Shown here: positions 51,957 to 62,500 of the stretch, in pieces
How the letters are laid out: each line of letters begins with the position of its first letter
Numbering within the stretch: position 1 is the first letter of the stretch
Assembly: GCF_964340395.1 (NCBI RefSeq)
Contig: NC_135559.1
Coordinates: 7,263,759-7,326,258 of the forward strand
Length of the DNA: 62,500 nt
Direction of reading: 5' to 3'
From: Glandiceps talaboti
Taxonomy: Eukaryota; Hemichordata; Enteropneusta; Spengelidae
Notes under the pieces: model-generated
The model's database searches: none
Told to the model about the DNA's origin: nothing
What the model saw: only the letters and a program-made list of their open reading frames with translations
Made by a program: the position numbers and the translations under genes

Positions 51957-52481
51957 GAAATTTATTCATTCAATAAATCAAGTTTTCGCAAAAAACTAAA
52001 AACAAAACAAAACAAAACAAAACAAAACAAAACAAAACAAAACAAAACAAAACAAAACAAAACAAAACAAAACAAAAAATAACATTAAAAAATAAAAGGA
52101 CATCTCAACATATTTTCAAGTTCCCGTGTACACTGTTTTGGTTCGTACGGTATATGTGCATCATATAATAGCGCCCTTTTCTAGAGAGTACTGTCGTGGA
52201 CGGCTCCCTTCTATCGACCGGCATGACACTAAGTCGTCAAGACTTACGGGCACTTCTACGTTGATTCGCAGACGAGGTTGGTTGCATTCCACATTCCAAT
52301 TTGGTGTACTATAACAGAATGACAGTATACTTCCATATCTGTGTCATACACTGATGCAAACTGCACATGACGTCATCGATTAAATGATAGTGTTTATGAT
52401 TAATCAGTGATATTCTTAATAAATTGTTTCATTTCAATCATTGGTAATGGTTATCAGCATCAACTCTTTTCATTGAATGTG
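51957..52481. repeat. 3' flank of reductase gene 4, duplicated at 61396-61846
   Basis: CATTCAATAAATCAAGTTT, TTTTCAAGTTC, CACTGTTTTGGTTCG, ACTGCACATGACGTCATCGA and AATTGTTTCATTTCAATC all recur in order. The copy here has gained a 70-bp AAAAC array. Confidence 0.85.
52006..52075. repeat. (AAAAC)n microsatellite
   Basis: Present in the gene 4 flank, absent from the homologous gene 5 flank. Confidence 0.95.
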
Positions 52482-59871
<7,390 letters not shown>

Positions 59872-61395
59872 CTTAAAATACCGTCACCACACTCTCGGAC
59901 CGCACCACGCCTTCTATGGGTTTAGTTGTTGTCAGATTAGATATATAGATATCGGAATTATCATTAAAAAACAAAAGAAAATAGACGTCTGGCGCCGTGT
60001 ATTTAGATGTATCTGGCGTGTTTGTTGAGTTCCATAACTTGAAAGGCATCAACTTTGATGATCTCTTTAAAGTGGCCATATGAATGATAATTTGGTATTT
60101 ACGTGATGTTGTCATTTCTTCTGGTGAAATAACGTTCAATTCAATTCAAATTTACATCCTAACGCATCCTTCAAGCTTGAATACAAGTCAGGATCCTCGA
60201 TCCTCCTTCATCCATAAAACCACCGACAGACAAGTACGTTGTCTGTGATAAAAGACACACAGAAAATGTTTACAGAGGGGATTAAGATCATCAACACCCT
60301 ATGCGTACACTTTACTGGATTAGCTGATAACACAGGGGTCAGCGAGCATGTAATTAATTGATCGATCGATTGATCTATCGATCAGTTTATTGATTTATTA
60401 TTTGGTTGAATGATTGATCGATTGAATGGTCTTATTTTGTGGTGCAATGTAACTTATTTTGGGTGCGATATTGATCAATTGTCGACTCATTGAGTTTTGT
60501 GTGCTGATATAAAACTCTTTCTTCTTCTTTCCCTTGCCAAGTTTCTCTCTTTCAGCTGTATGTAGTTCCCTCTTTATTGACTAAATAAAGACACCCTGTC
60601 CATTCTTCTCCTCTTATCTAAATTAAAACACCCATAATCTTATAATTGGCAAGAGAGCGTTGTCTCTTATCTTCTGGGATATTATCAAAATATCCCTCTA
60701 AAATGAACCTTTCCCCCTCCCTCAAAAATGATAATTAGTTCTGCCATACAAACTTTCCTCCAATCAATGCTGCGAATTCGGAGATTACGTCATCACGTAT
60801 GCAGGGGAACACAGCATGGCAACAACGAAATGTAAACATAAGAGTTATGATATGCTGAGAACATAGTTCCATCAGGGAGGTAAAAGGGGAAACCTCGATG
60901 GTTCCATAAACAGTGTTCTTGTTGATACGCTCAAAATGGTAAATTTATCGCTGAAAATAGTGTGTCTACTATACATCGACATGTTAGTTATGACTTGTGA
61001 AAGGCTCAGGTTAGTAGATGTACAAGTCTGCAAAGGTTCTCCTCATAACGCCAAGACACACGATAAGAATATTAAATTTACGTTATCTTCCTCTTTTCTT
61101 CTTTGGCTCCTTATAGTAGTGAACACGTACGTGTGTAAGCTATATCCGCCAGACATCACATAAGGATCGAGGCGATGACCGAGGGGTTTCTGCAATGACT
61201 AGTGTTTGTTATACTTCGGACACAGTTGGGAGACCTCCATAAACTTCATCTTTAGCTTTTCACGTATTAAAAATATTTTAGTTAGGCCTCAGACCCCACC
61301 CCCACCCAGCTATATTTCCATGGTAACGAAATGCATACAATTTTACTCAACAATACTAGTATACTTTAAACATTGTATAATTCTTACAGATTTGA
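59872..61395. other. Promoter side of reductase gene 4 and spacer to gene 5
   Basis: Contains a degenerate GATT/GATC-rich stretch at 60357-60425. A 75-codon frame at 60936-61163 is unrecognised. Confidence 0.45.
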
Positions 61396-61846
61396 CTTTA
61401 TTCATTCATTCAATAAATCAAGTTTCGTAACCAGATGAAAAACGAAAGGAGATCTGAAAATATTTTCAAGTTCTCGTACACTGTTTTGGTTCGTCGGTAC
61501 GGTGTATGCATTATGTAGTTTCCTTTTATGGAGAGCACTGTCGTGCCCTTTTACCGATCGACCGGCAAAACAAGTCATCAAGATTTACGAGCAGCAACAT
61601 CAAACACTTCTAGTCTACATTGGTTCGCAGACAAGGTTGGTTCCGGTTGCATTCCACATTCCATTTGGTGTACTATAACACGATGTCAACTTACTTCCAT
61701 ATCGGTGTCAAACACTGCTGCAAACTGCACATGACGTCATCGATTAAATGATAGCGTTTATGATTAATCAGTTATATATTCATAATAAATTGTTTCATTT
61801 CAATCATTGGTAATGGTTATCAGCATCAACTCTTTCATTGAATGTG
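61396..61846. repeat. 3' flank of reductase gene 5, duplicate of 51957-52481
   Basis: Colinear with the gene 4 flank but lacking the AAAAC array. Confidence 0.85.
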
Positions 61847-62238
61847 TTATTCATCTGTTTTAGGAGGCCCTCTATACTTAGGCTTCTTTGGTACAGCTCC
61901 AGTTTCAATCAAACTATAGCCCATGTCTACAAAGCTTTTGTCCATACTTATAGGTTGAATACCAAGGATATCTTTCATCTACACATTAAATGAAAAGAAA
62001 ATATAATTACGTAACAATGTAAAAAAGAAACATATAGCCCTTGATATTTTCCACTGTGGGGGCGCTGTTTTGTAGACAATAACACTTGTTTTTAGTGACA
62101 TTCAAATGTGCGGTTATATGAGGCTGAATCCCTGGAACGAGGATTACGAGGATTACACTTGCTAGCGGCCATTGTACAGAAGCTGCACTTGGTGACACAA
62201 TCGCTACCCCCCCCCCCAACAAAACAAACCCACACAGA

Positions 62239-62304
<66 letters not shown>

Positions 62305-62500
62305 GAGCATCTATCACTATCCATACAAACTAACACCACTTCACCTCTGTTTCAAACAAAGCTTTATTAAGAAGCCTTCTCAATATTTTTAGATCCATGA
62401 TGCCTGCAATAAAGTAAAAAGGATAGAACCTGAACTTACCCGTGTGTTATCATACGTTGCAACCTTGCCAATAGCTGGTAGCAAGTATTTGACGGTACCG
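61847..62500 (-). CDS. Reductase gene 5: 3' end of a further array copy, truncated by the window edge
   Basis: Exon 8 (61978-61847, 132 nt) is nearly identical to exon 8 of gene 4 and encodes the same ...YRGPPKTDE ending with a TAA stop. Exon 7 begins beyond the window and ends at 62440 with a GTAAGT donor; the visible part reads GTVKYLLPAIGK..., as in gene 4 with a few substitutions. Unlike other pairs, the intron between exons 7 and 8 and about 0.5 kb of 3' flank also align with gene 4 (51957-52481 against 61396-61846). Genes 4 and 5 therefore arose from a later block duplication. The array continues to the right of this window. Confidence 0.88.
62240..62302. repeat. (CT)n microsatellite
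   Basis: In intron 7 of reductase gene 5. Confidence 0.95.

Noticed and set aside
59873-60139. 88-codon frame just upstream of reductase gene 4 as its N-terminal extension
   Set aside because: It ends before the gene 4 ATG, and the short MAT... start agrees with gene 1.
60936-61163. 75-codon frame with hydrophobic N-terminus as a secreted peptide
   Set aside because: The hydrophobic stretch is broken by charged residues, there is no clear cleavage site, and no homolog is recognised.

Overview
This is a gene-poor, AT-rich stretch of animal nuclear DNA. Genes are split by GT-AG introns, microsatellites are very abundant, and transposon relics include an R2-type LINE, a Penelope-like element, a tRNA-derived SINE and many inverted-repeat elements. 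The mix fits a marine invertebrate (lophotrochozoan, hemichordate or cephalochordate). I cannot name the species from the sequence alone.

Left third (1-22 kb): the terminal exon of a single-pass membrane protein (+, 3770-4386), an intronless rhodopsin-like GPCR (-, 10459-11445), and a nonsense-mutated RLE-type LINE fragment (+, 12802-14550). Around these lie inverted-repeat elements (561-994, 1225-1549, 6714-7481, 15915-16044), minisatellites, and a ~0.7 kb tandem duplication (19064/20159). Large parts contain nothing I can name.

Right two thirds (22-62.5 kb): a head-to-tail array of five copies of one eight-exon gene on the minus strand. It encodes an NADP-dependent extended short-chain dehydrogenase/reductase of the dihydroflavonol-reductase-like type. 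I reconstructed exon boundaries from splice signals and conserved intron phases. Gene 1 (22249-35829, 461 aa) has an acidic C-terminal extension. Gene 2 (38336-40166) is a pseudogene lacking exons 4-6. Gene 3 (43451-51255, 364 aa) has an unrelated first exon. Gene 4 (52482-59871, 366 aa) is the most regular copy. Gene 5 (61847 onward) runs off the right edge. Every internal exon length agrees between copies (202, 182, 135/138, 207, 81, 122 nt).

Exon 2 is about 97-98% identical in the copies compared by eye, while exon 5 is only about 75% and most introns do not align. This points to gene conversion in the 5' coding exons. The introns are full of mobile DNA. The most striking case is a 5.2 kb foldback-type element (30527-35749): long inverted repeats built of ~35-bp tandem units, a 7-bp target duplication, and two further inverted-repeat transposons nested inside. 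It sits 28 bp from the exon 1 splice donor of gene 1.
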